A stretch of DNA of 64,000 nt, taken from the NCBI RefSeq assembly GCF_000708265.2, contig NZ_JCKI01000002.1, positions 124,001 to 188,000 of the forward strand, given 5' to 3'. The stretch is from Pedobacter sp. R20-19 (lineage in GTDB: Bacteria > Bacteroidota > Bacteroidia > Sphingobacteriales > Sphingobacteriaceae). Of the stretch, positions 51,338 to 59,581 are shown piece after piece. Position 1 is the stretch's first letter; every line of letters starts with the position of its first letter. Both the position numbers and the translations under genes were made by a program. The notes beneath the pieces are model-generated. The model ran no database searches. It saw only the letters and a program-made list of their open reading frames with translations, and was not told the DNA's origin.

Positions 51338-51777
51338 AGTGTATTTTTTATGAGTTGCGCAAAGATAAGGGTTTTTGGGGGATGGAATTCTATTTATTTG
51401 GTAAAGAAAACGGTGCGCAGGTTTAAACTTAAGTAGGATAGTATGATTTCAATTGATAAGTATTATTGAAATGATTTGACTTTCATGGTATTTAAAAAAC
51501 CTTTCTACCATTAATATTTCTATCGAGATGTCCTTTAAAATAATCCAGTTCCATTGATAGAAATAATTTTATTATTCAATCAATTATACCATGCATTTTA
51601 AATCAGCAATAGGCATATATCTAAAATAATGCAAATTAATTTTATAAAGCTTTACTAGTCAAAAAGTAATTTCGTCCTTACAATCGGCGGGTTCGTGTAA
51701 TATTTTTTTATTTTGGTTTTAAAAAGAGATACTTGTATCATTCACAGAAATATTCACCATATGCAAACTATATTAAT
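51338..51777. other. Divergent AT-rich intergenic region
   Basis: This gap separates pruA (minus) from three small plus-strand genes. Apart from the pruA promoter box at 51360-51367 no element or repeat could be identified. No coding region was found. Confidence 0.5.
51360..51367 (-). promoter_or_regulatory. Candidate -7 promoter box of pruA
   Basis: The minus strand reads TATCTTTG (TAnnTTTG) 23 bases upstream of the pruA ATG, predicting a leader of about 16 bases. No clear -33 is seen. Confidence 0.45.
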
Positions 51778-51939
51778 ATGAAAATCTTTTATAATAATAC
51801 TTTGGCGTCAATCTTATTGGTTATTGGAATATTGATTGATCAGAGATTTATTAAATATAGCTTTTTAATAATATCTATAATTATGTTTGCATACCTACTC
51901 TATAAAAGTGTTAAACAACGAAATTTAGAACAACTTTAA
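51778..51939 (+). CDS. Small two-helix membrane protein
   Basis: The ATG at 51778 gives 53 residues. They form two hydrophobic helices (LASILLVIGILIDQ and YSFLIISIIMFAYLLY) joined by a short basic loop. An upstream TTG at 51733 would add 15 polar residues and spoil the signal-like start. It ends four bases before the next gene, suggesting an operon of small envelope proteins. I do not recognise a family. Confidence 0.45.
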   Translation: MKIFYNNTLASILLVIGILIDQRFIKYSFLIISIIMFAYLLYKSVKQRNLEQL

Positions 51940-51943
51940 TATC

Positions 51944-52330
51944 ATGAAATTAATGATGAAAATGGCCAACCTGTCTTTTAATGTTTTTAGTTTGACTTTA
52001 TTGTTTGTGATTTCAACAGGGTTTACTGATAAAAAATCTTCAGCTTCGTTGAAGCCAGATTTATATACTTTAAGCAGAATTGATAGCGCTAAGACGAGAG
52101 ATGATTTAATTAAATGGTCTGCTAAAGATTCTACAAAATTTAGTAAAGATAAAGCTCTTATTTTTTTATACGGTCATGCTAAACTGACATGTAAAGAGTT
52201 TGATATCACCGCAGATGAAATATCATTTGATCAGAAAGCAAAAAAAGTAGTAGCAAAAAATTATAAAATGATTTCAGCAGCCAAGAACAAAGTTGCTGAA
52301 GGCAAATATGGCGAATTTTACATTCATTAA
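51944..52330 (+). CDS. Small exported protein with OstA/LptA-like strand motif
   Basis: The 128-residue protein has a signal peptide (to about residue 30, ending STGFTDK). The C-terminal half reads ALIFLYGHAKLTCKEFDITA followed by DEISFDQKAKKVVAKNYKM. This strongly resembles one repeat of the OstA/LptA beta-jellyroll, where GNV.V..g...I.AD...yd...n.v.a is typical. LptA-family proteins carry LPS across the periplasm. This short version has only about one or two repeats, so an LPS-related role is suggested, not shown. Confidence 0.55.
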   Translation: MKLMMKMANLSFNVFSLTLLFVISTGFTDKKSSASLKPDLYTLSRIDSAKTRDDLIKWSAKDSTKFSKDKALIFLYGHAKLTCKEFDITADEISFDQKAKKVVAKNYKMISAAKNKVAEGKYGEFYIH

Positions 52331-52363
52331 TCAGAATAAATTGTGTTTTAAACTAAAATTATC

Positions 52364-52552
52364 ATGATGATTTCTTTACTTATAAGTGCTGTAATTTTGC
52401 TCCTTATACCCTGTATTACTTCTGTTTTTGTGAGGACAGATAATAAAAGCTTATTCATAACAAACCTTATATCTTTAGCATTTGGGGTCATGCTGCTTTC
52501 TCTTCCTGCTGGTTTACTTTTAGGTAAGGCCTTTTACTATATCACACATTAG
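52364..52552 (+). CDS. Small two-helix membrane protein
   Basis: The 62-residue product is almost entirely hydrophobic (ISLLISAVILLLIPCITSVF, then LISLAFGVMLLSLPAGLLLG). It follows the OstA-like gene by 33 bases on the same strand. No family is recognised, and the only support is membrane-like composition and operon position. Confidence 0.4.
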   Translation: MMISLLISAVILLLIPCITSVFVRTDNKSLFITNLISLAFGVMLLSLPAGLLLGKAFYYITH

Positions 52553-52680
52553 TGAGGCACCAAACTAATTCGGCAAAATAAAATAATCATGCACATTTCT
52601 TAATTACCATCAAAAAGGTAGACGAGATTGAGATGATAATGCCACCATTACAAATGGTTATGATCACATAATACAACTGA

Positions 52681-53145
52681 TCAATACACCAAAGCCAGAT
52701 ATCGCCCATGGTGGCTCACACATCCGGCATTCAAACTTTTATAATCAATGGGGTGATTGGGTTGCGAATAAATTTCTATGCTAATTTTGGTAATCTGATT
52801 ATAAACCGGAGTGGCAATCGTATGCACATAATTTGGCAAAACACTCGTTTTCGTAAAATAAAGACGGTCTTGAATACTTACGGAACCATTCAATTCATCA
52901 TTATAAAAGGCCAGGCTACAAGCTAAGTTTGTCGGAGCAAAGTTTCGTATGCTTGTGATTCGATTATCTATTTTATAAGCTGCTTCTTTCATGCTCCATA
53001 ATATCCAAACCATTTCATCTGCACAGTCTGCGGTTGCAATTAAAGTCTGCTCGGCCGGACTAAAAATTTTATCCAGGTATCCTTTTCGTCGCCAGTTGCT
53101 TTGTACTTTGGCGAGATCTAAATCAACCACATCGTTGCCGATCAT
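52681..53145 (-). CDS. 4'-phosphopantetheinyl transferase
   Basis: The enzyme transfers phosphopantetheine from CoA to the serine of a carrier protein. The 154-residue protein has the superfamily signatures IGNDVVDLDLA (residues 2-12) and WSMKEAAYKID (about 50-60), with metal-binding Asp and Glu in place. It overlaps the acyl carrier protein gene by four bases (ATGA), so it is most likely dedicated to that carrier. It is the last gene of the type III PKS operon. Confidence 0.9.
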   Translation of the reverse strand: MIGNDVVDLDLAKVQSNWRRKGYLDKIFSPAEQTLIATADCADEMVWILWSMKEAAYKIDNRITSIRNFAPTNLACSLAFYNDELNGSVSIQDRLYFTKTSVLPNYVHTIATPVYNQITKISIEIYSQPNHPIDYKSLNAGCVSHHGRYLALVY

Positions 53146-53396
53146 TTTTCACTTAGTTTTTCTTTAATCACTTCAATGGATGCCTTAACGGTAAGCATTT
53201 TTTCCATTGACGTGTTATCGATGGTAATGCCGAATGCTTCTTCAACATCTAAAATGATATCTACGAGGTTGGCCGAATTGATATTTAAGTCTTTGATAAA
53301 ATCGGATTCTTCGTTCAGGTTTTCCAGAGCAGCTGAAGCCGGCGCGTAAGTGGTGATAATTGGTTTTAGTTTATGGATGATTTCTTCGTTACTCAT
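53142..53396 (-). CDS. Acyl carrier protein (cluster-specific)
   Basis: The 84-residue protein is an ACP with the attachment Ser41 in INSANLVDIILDVEEAFGI, replacing the usual DSL by NSA. It overlaps the phosphopantetheinyl transferase and the ketosynthase genes by four bases each. A private ACP lets the cluster keep its acyl chains apart from primary fatty acid synthesis. Confidence 0.92.
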   Translation of the reverse strand: MSNEEIIHKLKPIITTYAPASAALENLNEESDFIKDLNINSANLVDIILDVEEAFGITIDNTSMEKMLTVKASIEVIKEKLSEK

Positions 53397-54667
53397 GAGG
53401 TATATTTTTTAAGGATGATACAGGCATTTACATCGCCAAAACCGAAGCTTGCCTTAATTAAGGTATTGATTTTTATTGATTTCATTTTCTGCGGAACTTT
53501 TTCAGCATCGATTAACGCCGTAATGGCTGGATTTAAATCTTCACAATTTACATTTGGAAACAGAAAATTATGATGGATTTGCAACACAGATGCCACACAT
53601 TCTATGCTTCCTGATGCCGTTAAACAGTGGCCTGTCATTCCTTTTAAAGCATTAATATATGGGAAATCACTTCCCTTTCGGTTCAATGCCATTGTCCAGT
53701 TGCTAATTTCCAGGGCATCCATTGCTGTAGCGGTGAGGTGACCGTTGATGGCATCAATTTCATTGGCTTGAACATGGGCATTTTCAAGTGCTTTGCTGAT
53801 ACACCTTTGAACTGCAGTTGAGTTAGGGGCAGTCATGGTTCCGGCACCTCTCTGCCCGCCGGAGTTGGCATGTCCGCCTAAAATTTCAGCATAAATTTTT
53901 GCACCCCTGGCTTTTGCATGCGTTAAAGACTCTACTACAAAAGCACCTGCACCACTCCCGGGTACAAAGCCACTTGCTGTAGCACTCATAGGTCGCGAAC
54001 CTTTTGTTGGGGTTTCATTGTGTTTATAGGTACAAACTTTCATTCCGTCGAAACCGCCCCAGATATAGGGGCCACTATCACTCGTGGCACCAGCCAGAAC
54101 CACAGTTGCCTTTCCGCTTTTTATACGTTCAAAAGCGGTAAGTAAACTTTCTGTTCCGGTGCAGCAGGCTGATGAATTGGTTGAAATTTGATTTCCGAGG
54201 CCTATTTTTCCTGATAGGTAAGCACTTACCCCACTGTTCATGGTTTGCGCCACAACGGTACTGCCCAAACGCCTGATTTCGAGTTCATCAATCGTGTATA
54301 TGGCTTCTCTAAACCGGTCTATCCCGGAAGTCCCGGCACCGAAAACCATTCCATAATCCCAGAAGGGTTCATGCGTTTCGTTTAAGGGTAAGCCTGCATC
54401 TTTCCAGGCATCCATGCCGGCTATTACACCATATAAAATGCCAGAGCTGTTGAAATTCCGTAGCTCCAATGGGCTGAAGTATTGGGCAGCAAGTTCATCA
54501 GATACTTCCGGCAATCCGGCAATCTGACAAGAAAATTTCAGATCACTTAAATTTTGCTGATGTTTAATTCCAGAAATACCCTCTTTTATAGCGGATAGAA
54601 ATTGATCCAACCCAATGCCATTTGGGGAAACCACTCCCAATCCGGTAATGACTACTCGATTATCCAT
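53393..54667 (-). CDS. FabF-like beta-ketoacyl-ACP synthase
   Basis: The 424-residue enzyme elongates an acyl-ACP chain by Claisen condensation. The thiolase-fold triad is complete: Cys168 in SSACCTGTESL, His310 in AINGHLTATAMDALE and His347 in KGMTGHCLTASG. The active-site context differs from FabF (ACC for ACA, GHLT for HGTS), which suggests a specialised chain or partner. It overlaps the ACP gene by four bases and the dehydratase gene by eight. Confidence 0.93.
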   Translation of the reverse strand: MDNRVVITGLGVVSPNGIGLDQFLSAIKEGISGIKHQQNLSDLKFSCQIAGLPEVSDELAAQYFSPLELRNFNSSGILYGVIAGMDAWKDAGLPLNETHEPFWDYGMVFGAGTSGIDRFREAIYTIDELEIRRLGSTVVAQTMNSGVSAYLSGKIGLGNQISTNSSACCTGTESLLTAFERIKSGKATVVLAGATSDSGPYIWGGFDGMKVCTYKHNETPTKGSRPMSATASGFVPGSGAGAFVVESLTHAKARGAKIYAEILGGHANSGGQRGAGTMTAPNSTAVQRCISKALENAHVQANEIDAINGHLTATAMDALEISNWTMALNRKGSDFPYINALKGMTGHCLTASGSIECVASVLQIHHNFLFPNVNCEDLNPAITALIDAEKVPQKMKSIKINTLIKASFGFGDVNACIILKKYTS

Positions 54668-55106
54668 TGGCGTTTTTGATAAACATCCCAGCCAATTCCC
54701 CGTAGCAAACTTTATCTCCTGCCTGATTTTGCATCATGACTTTACACTTCAGTTTATTGAACCGAAAATATATCTTTTCAGAAATTATGGTTACTTTCTC
54801 ACCCGGAAAAACTGGCCTTAAAAATTCTACATTGGTAGAAGTCATGGCCACATGACCTTTAAAAGTTTGCTCTTCGGCCGAAAGCAAAAAAATCCCTAAA
54901 CTCACCAGTCCAATCTGCGCCATGGTTTCTGTTAAAATAACGCCAGGTGTAATGGGATGATCTTTAAAGTGACCCTTGTAAAATTCAAGTTCCGGATTAA
55001 AGGTGAAAGAACCTGTTACACCATCTTCATTGATGCTTTCTATATCATCAACAAAAAGAAATGGTTTTGAATAGGGCAGAATGGCTATAATTTCTTTGGG
55101 TATCAT
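54660..55106 (-). CDS. FabZ-like 3-hydroxyacyl-ACP dehydratase
   Basis: The 148-residue hot-dog-fold protein has catalytic His46 in FYKGHFKDHPITPGV and Glu60 in ILTETMAQIGL. It would remove water from a 3-hydroxyacyl-ACP. It starts one base after the type III PKS stop and overlaps the ketosynthase gene. Ketoreductase and enoyl reductase are absent from the cluster, so these steps either come from primary metabolism or are skipped. Confidence 0.92.
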   Translation of the reverse strand: MIPKEIIAILPYSKPFLFVDDIESINEDGVTGSFTFNPELEFYKGHFKDHPITPGVILTETMAQIGLVSLGIFLLSAEEQTFKGHVAMTSTNVEFLRPVFPGEKVTIISEKIYFRFNKLKCKVMMQNQAGDKVCYGELAGMFIKNANG

Positions 55107-55107
55107 T

Positions 55108-56160
55108 TTACCATTGGATTAAAATTCGTTGTGCAGAAAAACCCGGACCAAAACTTAGCATTAAACCCTTTTCACCTTTAGCGGGTTTTGAATCCAGAAA
55201 ACGTTCCAAAACGTATAAAACGGTGGCACTGCTCATGTTCCCGTAAAGGCGTAAAACTTCTTTGGTATCGTTAATATTTTTGCCTAGTGCACCAAATAAA
55301 CTCTCTACCATTTGTACAATTTTTTTCCCTCCGGGATGAAAGATCAAATAATTAATGTCTTCAATCTTCAGGTTTTGCTTTGCCAAAAAAGGATGGATAA
55401 TATCAGGAAAGTGTTTTTCAATCGTTTGTGGTACTTCAATATCCAAAACCATTTTTAGACCTGTGTTGGTGAGATCAAAGCCCATCATATGTTCCGCATC
55501 GTAAAAGTGGTACATTTCTTCGGCAAGAATTTCAGGGCCTTCATCTTCTTCGTGAGAAGATAATAGCACACAAGCTGCACCATCGCCGAAAATAGCAGCA
55601 CTTACAATGTTGGTCATAGAGAAATCGTTTAGCTGAAATGTCGCAGTGGGTGATTCTACTGCTACAACTGCCGCTCTTTTTCCGGGGTTTGCTTTTAAAA
55701 AGTTTTTGGCGTAAATCATTCCTGAAACACCTGCGGCACAACCCATTTCTGTTACCGGAAGGCGAACGATATCCTGGCGAAGTTTTAATTGATTGATTAA
55801 ATAGGCATCAAGAGAAGGAATCATGATTCCTGTACAGCTTACTGTGATAATAAAGTCAAGCTCTTCAGGTTTCCAGTTGGCTTTTTCCAAGGCATCAGTC
55901 AAACACTTAGCACCCAGTTTTATTCCTTCCCGGATATAAATTTTGTTTCTTTCTTCAAATGACGCATCGCTGAAAACCTCTTCGGGCGACATAAATGAAT
56001 AGCGTTTATCAACCGCCGCATTTTCAAAAATCTTTTTTACCTTCCGGATAAACCGTTCATCCTGTCCGCTTAACCAGGCATCCAGGAATGGTACAATTTC
56101 TTCAGTGGCACGGTTAAAAGGAGGTAAGGCTTTACTAACGGCTTTAATTTTTACGCTCAT
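55108..56160 (-). CDS. Type III polyketide synthase (chalcone/stilbene synthase family)
   Basis: The enzyme extends an acyl starter with malonyl-CoA and cyclises the chain to a pyrone or resorcinol. From the ATG at 56160 the protein has 350 residues beginning MSVKIKAVSKALPPFNRATE. This start overlaps the methyltransferase stop as ATGA; an upstream in-frame start at 56202 was rejected. The triad is complete: Cys141 (TEMGCAAGVSG), His275 (FHPGGKKI), Asn308 (LYGNMSSATV). The closest analogy is bacterial alkylresorcinol or alkylpyrone synthases. Confidence 0.95.
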   Translation of the reverse strand: MSVKIKAVSKALPPFNRATEEIVPFLDAWLSGQDERFIRKVKKIFENAAVDKRYSFMSPEEVFSDASFEERNKIYIREGIKLGAKCLTDALEKANWKPEELDFIITVSCTGIMIPSLDAYLINQLKLRQDIVRLPVTEMGCAAGVSGMIYAKNFLKANPGKRAAVVAVESPTATFQLNDFSMTNIVSAAIFGDGAACVLLSSHEEDEGPEILAEEMYHFYDAEHMMGFDLTNTGLKMVLDIEVPQTIEKHFPDIIHPFLAKQNLKIEDINYLIFHPGGKKIVQMVESLFGALGKNINDTKEVLRLYGNMSSATVLYVLERFLDSKPAKGEKGLMLSFGPGFSAQRILIQW

Positions 56161-56870
56161 ATTGATTTGATAATCCATTGGTAACGGAAAGCCCATCTCC
56201 ATCGGATACTGAAATTTTTAAATTTTAATTCTGTTGAATATCGCTGCAGATCAGCTTTTTTAAATCCTCTTAAAATGGAAACCAGTCCATCTTTACGTGA
56301 CATTTCATTAAGTTTAAAAATAAAGCAGATCGCATTGAATAAATAATATGCCAGTTTACTGCGGTGTAAATCATTAATTACTATCCCAAGTTTAGCCTGC
56401 TTTTGAAATGAATCTATTAAGGCTAAAATTTCACTATCTTTAAAATGGTGCAGGGTTAATGTACATAAAATGATGTCAAAATCTTTCGCTTTAAAGGCAT
56501 CACTAAAAATATCAATACACTCATACCTGATGTTTTGATAAGTTGTTGATAAGCCCTCAGCGTGTTTGATGGTGAAAGCATTTGCATCAATCCCGGTTAG
56601 CTTAAAGTTTATTTTGTTTTTCTGTCCGTAATCTGCCAATGTTCTCAGCATATCGCCATTTCCACAACCTACATCCAAAATGGATATTTCCTTTTCATGG
56701 TGCAGGTGATTGATTAAAGTTTTAACACCATGCAGGGTAACATTGTTTCCGCCAAGCAATTTATTTATACTTGCAATTTTGTCCAGCGCATCTCTCAGGA
56801 TTTCTCCTTCAAGGGCAAAATCATCCATTATCTCGGGCTCATCACTTCTTACTTTGGTGTTTACTGGCAT
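56157..56870 (-). CDS. Class I SAM-dependent methyltransferase of the type III PKS operon
   Basis: The 237-residue protein has the SAM motif ISILDVGCGNGDMLRTLADYG (core GCGNGD, about 63-83) and ILCTLTLHHFKD. A hydrophobic stretch (AYYLFNAICFIFKL, about 175-190) may bind a lipid or membrane. It is adjacent to the FAD oxidoreductase gene with no gap and overlaps the PKS gene by four bases. Methylation of the ring or a hydroxyl of the PKS product is likely, as with SrsB in Streptomyces. Confidence 0.9.
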   Translation of the reverse strand: MPVNTKVRSDEPEIMDDFALEGEILRDALDKIASINKLLGGNNVTLHGVKTLINHLHHEKEISILDVGCGNGDMLRTLADYGQKNKINFKLTGIDANAFTIKHAEGLSTTYQNIRYECIDIFSDAFKAKDFDIILCTLTLHHFKDSEILALIDSFQKQAKLGIVINDLHRSKLAYYLFNAICFIFKLNEMSRKDGLVSILRGFKKADLQRYSTELKFKNFSIRWRWAFRYQWIIKSI

Positions 56871-57995
56871 TTAACTTATGGTTATTGGTTTTCCGTGTGT
56901 ACGTTTGATAATTTGTGGCAAAAGTGCCGGGAATTTCGTAATGCAGTTGATTAGAAAATCAGAAAGGCCTTCATACCTTAATAACCCCGAAAGGAGCTTA
57001 CCTGTTTTTAATCTTGAATTAAAATGGGATTTCCATTCAGCACTATAAGCTTGCTCCAGGTTGTTACGGGTGGAAATCTCACCATTAAAAAATTTTAAAA
57101 TGAGTGTACTTGCGATTTGAGCTGCATGGATCGCCATTCCCATTCCGTTGCCACAGAGTGGATGAATCAATCCGGCGGTATCACCAACCATCAAAATATG
57201 GTTCTTAACGCATTCTTTTTGTTCGAAAGAAATCTGACTGATGCTCAGGGGTGCAGCAAAATGCATGGTGCTGTTTTCAAGAATCGCCCTCAGGTGTGGG
57301 TTTTGATACAATACCTTTTCCAGATGTTCTTTGATGTTTTTATACTTTTTAAAAGAGGTATAATTAACCAGGTAGCAAATATTGATTAGCTGATGCTCTA
57401 CTTTTGATACGCCGCAATAACCACCTTTAAAATGGTGTAAGGCAACGAGATCATTTGGGAAATCACCGCTATAATGTGCCTTAATCGCTAGCCAATCAGA
57501 CTTTTCTTTAATAAAAGGGCGTTTAAGTTTAAGGTCTAAAGCTGATCTTTTACCGTAAGCTCCAATTGCGATGCGGCTTTTATAAGTTTTATCTTTTGTT
57601 ATTACATGGAAGATATCATCCTTGTAAACTATATCTAATACGGTATTCTGGAAGATGATGGCACCTGATTGCTTTGCCCTTTCCTGCAGGAAATGATCAA
57701 AGGTAAAACGACTCAATCCAAAACCTCCTAAAGGTAAATCGGCATGAATCAGCGCACTTTTTGGTGTGCTCATTTCAAATTTAGTGATCTCTATTGGATT
57801 TAAAACAGCAGGATTTGCACCCAACGCTGTGAGGTATGGCAAAACCTCGTTTGAGACATACTCGCCGCAAACTTTATGGTGAGGATAGCCATCTTTCTCG
57901 ATAACAATTACCGATTTTCCAGCCTGCGACAAATGAATGGCGCTAACCAATCCGGCAAGGCCTCCTCCAACAATAATCACATCGGCATCAAGCAT
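56871..57995 (-). CDS. FAD-dependent oxidoreductase of the type III PKS operon
   Basis: The 374-residue flavoprotein begins MLDADVIIVGGGLAGLVSAI (Rossmann GxGxxG). It has the second FAD motif VGDTAGLIHPLCGNGMGMAI, typical of the geranylgeranyl reductase and PHBH-type monooxygenase group. ATG 57995 was chosen over an in-frame TTG at 58004. As first gene of the operon it probably hydroxylates the polyketide ring (compare SrsC), though reduction of an acyl chain cannot be excluded. Confidence 0.9.
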   Translation of the reverse strand: MLDADVIIVGGGLAGLVSAIHLSQAGKSVIVIEKDGYPHHKVCGEYVSNEVLPYLTALGANPAVLNPIEITKFEMSTPKSALIHADLPLGGFGLSRFTFDHFLQERAKQSGAIIFQNTVLDIVYKDDIFHVITKDKTYKSRIAIGAYGKRSALDLKLKRPFIKEKSDWLAIKAHYSGDFPNDLVALHHFKGGYCGVSKVEHQLINICYLVNYTSFKKYKNIKEHLEKVLYQNPHLRAILENSTMHFAAPLSISQISFEQKECVKNHILMVGDTAGLIHPLCGNGMGMAIHAAQIASTLILKFFNGEISTRNNLEQAYSAEWKSHFNSRLKTGKLLSGLLRYEGLSDFLINCITKFPALLPQIIKRTHGKPITIS

Positions 57996-58129
57996 ATGAT
58001 GCAATTTAAGGTAATTAAATGAAGAATACCTGAACTTGAGTTTGAATATTTATCTACTGCTTTTACCGAAATGTACTCGTGGTGAACCGGAGGCTAATTG
58101 ATCACTGTGATTAAAAATGGTCTTCTCCA

Positions 58130-58137
58130 CAAATTTA
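58130..58137 (-). promoter_or_regulatory. Candidate -7 promoter box of the type III PKS operon
   Basis: The minus strand reads TAAATTTG (TAnnTTTG) 134 bases upstream of the first operon gene, in the gap after the hydroxylase gene. A leader of roughly 125 bases is implied. No clear -33 was found. Confidence 0.35.
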
Positions 58138-58147
58138 CATGATGAAC

Positions 58148-59287
58148 CTATCTGTCACTCCGCTCTTCCATGTTTAAATCGGTATCGAACGGACTTTTCG
58201 TAAACGGATAGATAGATTGGTTGATAAAGCCTTTCGGATAGGAAGCCTCATGAACACCCGTACCAGCTGGCCATTCGTTTTTAGGTAAATAATAAGTGCC
58301 GAACATCATATCAATGAACGGAAAGATAGATGCAAAGTTATGCCCATAATATTTGGGGTCTTCGCAGTGGTGCCAGTGGTGATATTGTGGCGTAGTAAAA
58401 ATATATTTAATCGGGCCGAAATTGATTCTGGTATTGGCATGAATTAACACCGCATGGATGGCGATGAAAATAATATACACATTAAATACGGTTGATGAAA
58501 AACCAAAAATATAAAGCGGAATGAAAGTCATTGCTCTGGTGAAAAAGATATCAATAAAATGCGTTCGGCTTCCGGCCAGCCAATCCATATTTTGCGTGGA
58601 ATGATGGATGGAGTGAAAACGCCAAAGTGCCACACGGGTATGGAAAAAACGATGTGCCCAATATTGAAATAGATCGGTAGTAAAAAAAGCGAGGAACAGG
58701 GCCACTATAAAAGGTAAGCCTTGTACCCAGGTGTGCAATTTATCTAATCCCATCCACCCAAAAAATAGCACGGCAGGCTTTTGAGTGATGATCCCAAAAA
58801 ATTGGATAAACAAATGGCTGATTACAAAATAGGTTAAATCCGTACGCCATTCTTCGTGAAATTTGGTTTGTTCGTTGTTCTTTGGGAAAAATAATTCGAG
58901 CGGAACAAAAATAGCGACCATTAAGAGCAAATCCAGAATCATCCAATCTAAACCAAAATGCCAGCTTGATTTTGCTACATCCCTGCCCTCAACACTTAAA
59001 GCACCAAAAATAACAGCCAGTGCTGCCAATGCAAAACCCGGCCAGCCCCATTTGAGTTTTTTACTTAAAATTATACTTAAGGCAGCAAAGAAAAAGGAAG
59101 CAATTACACCACCCAGCATAAGTATTTCCATGCTATCTTTAGTATAAATTTCGCGGAATTCTGGAGTGGTCAATTTTTCAGGGTAATAAAAACAAAGAAT
59201 TCCGAGCAATGCTAAAACAGCGAGGAAAATAGAGATATAACCACTGATTTGACCTTGGCCAATCACTAAACGTTTATTCGGAGACAT
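58148..59287 (-). CDS. Fatty acid hydroxylase/sterol desaturase family membrane protein
   Basis: ATG 59287 gives 379 residues (MSPNKRLVIGQGQISGYISI); an upstream ATG at 59311 would add eight residues and cannot be ruled out. Several membrane helices surround the di-iron histidine boxes HRFFH, HSIHH and HHWHH. The family oxidises C-H bonds of lipids. It lies 152 bases upstream of the type III PKS operon on the same strand, so it may belong to the same pathway, perhaps through readthrough, but it could also be independent. Confidence 0.88.
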   Translation of the reverse strand: MSPNKRLVIGQGQISGYISIFLAVLALLGILCFYYPEKLTTPEFREIYTKDSMEILMLGGVIASFFFAALSIILSKKLKWGWPGFALAALAVIFGALSVEGRDVAKSSWHFGLDWMILDLLLMVAIFVPLELFFPKNNEQTKFHEEWRTDLTYFVISHLFIQFFGIITQKPAVLFFGWMGLDKLHTWVQGLPFIVALFLAFFTTDLFQYWAHRFFHTRVALWRFHSIHHSTQNMDWLAGSRTHFIDIFFTRAMTFIPLYIFGFSSTVFNVYIIFIAIHAVLIHANTRINFGPIKYIFTTPQYHHWHHCEDPKYYGHNFASIFPFIDMMFGTYYLPKNEWPAGTGVHEASYPKGFINQSIYPFTKSPFDTDLNMEERSDR

Positions 59288-59519
59288 GATCTTGCATTTT
59301 GATGATAACAATTATAACAAAAAAATATTTTGTAATTAACGCCAATATCTAAATTGGTTAGTTGGCGTGAAATTAGCGTTTGTTTTATGAGCCTTGATTA
59401 TTAAAATATCATGCAAGCTGCATGTGTTTACAATAGTCGATTTACCCTGGAAACAGACGTTTACATTAATTGCTGTAATAAAATCAAAAAAACATTTAGC
59501 CTTATTTCAGGGTTGGTTT

Positions 59520-59556
59520 AAAAGGCATCGCCATATCGCGATGCTTTTCTTTTTTA
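59520..59556 (+). terminator. Terminator-like hairpin upstream of lpxK
   Basis: GCATCGC (59525-59531) and GCGATGC (59538-59544) pair around a 6-base loop, with A and T runs on both sides and six T residues after it. No plus-strand gene precedes it within 280 bases of its own strand, so its purpose is unclear. Confidence 0.55.
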
Positions 59557-59565
59557 AATAATCAG

Positions 59566-59573
59566 TAATTTTG
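59566..59573 (+). promoter_or_regulatory. Candidate -7 promoter box of lpxK
   Basis: TAATTTTG matches TAnnTTTG exactly and ends 8 bases before the ATG at 59582. Transcription would begin within a few bases of the start codon, giving a leaderless or nearly leaderless message. A second ATG follows at 59585. Confidence 0.45.
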
Positions 59574-59581
59574 AACATACG

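Larger units (their letters stand above)
59288..59581. other. Divergent intergenic region with terminator-like hairpin
   Basis: No gene was found in these 294 bases between the hydroxylase and lpxK. Besides the hairpin and the -7 box listed separately, an imperfect GCATG palindrome (ATGCAAGCTGCAT, 59411-59423) is visible. The hairpin could mark the 3' end of a small unannotated RNA. Confidence 0.4.

Noticed and set aside
52681..57995. Flexirubin or aryl polyene cluster
   Set aside because: Those clusters use DarA/DarB-type or paired KS/CLF enzymes with many more genes and no type III PKS. The complete type III PKS and small gene set point to a different product.
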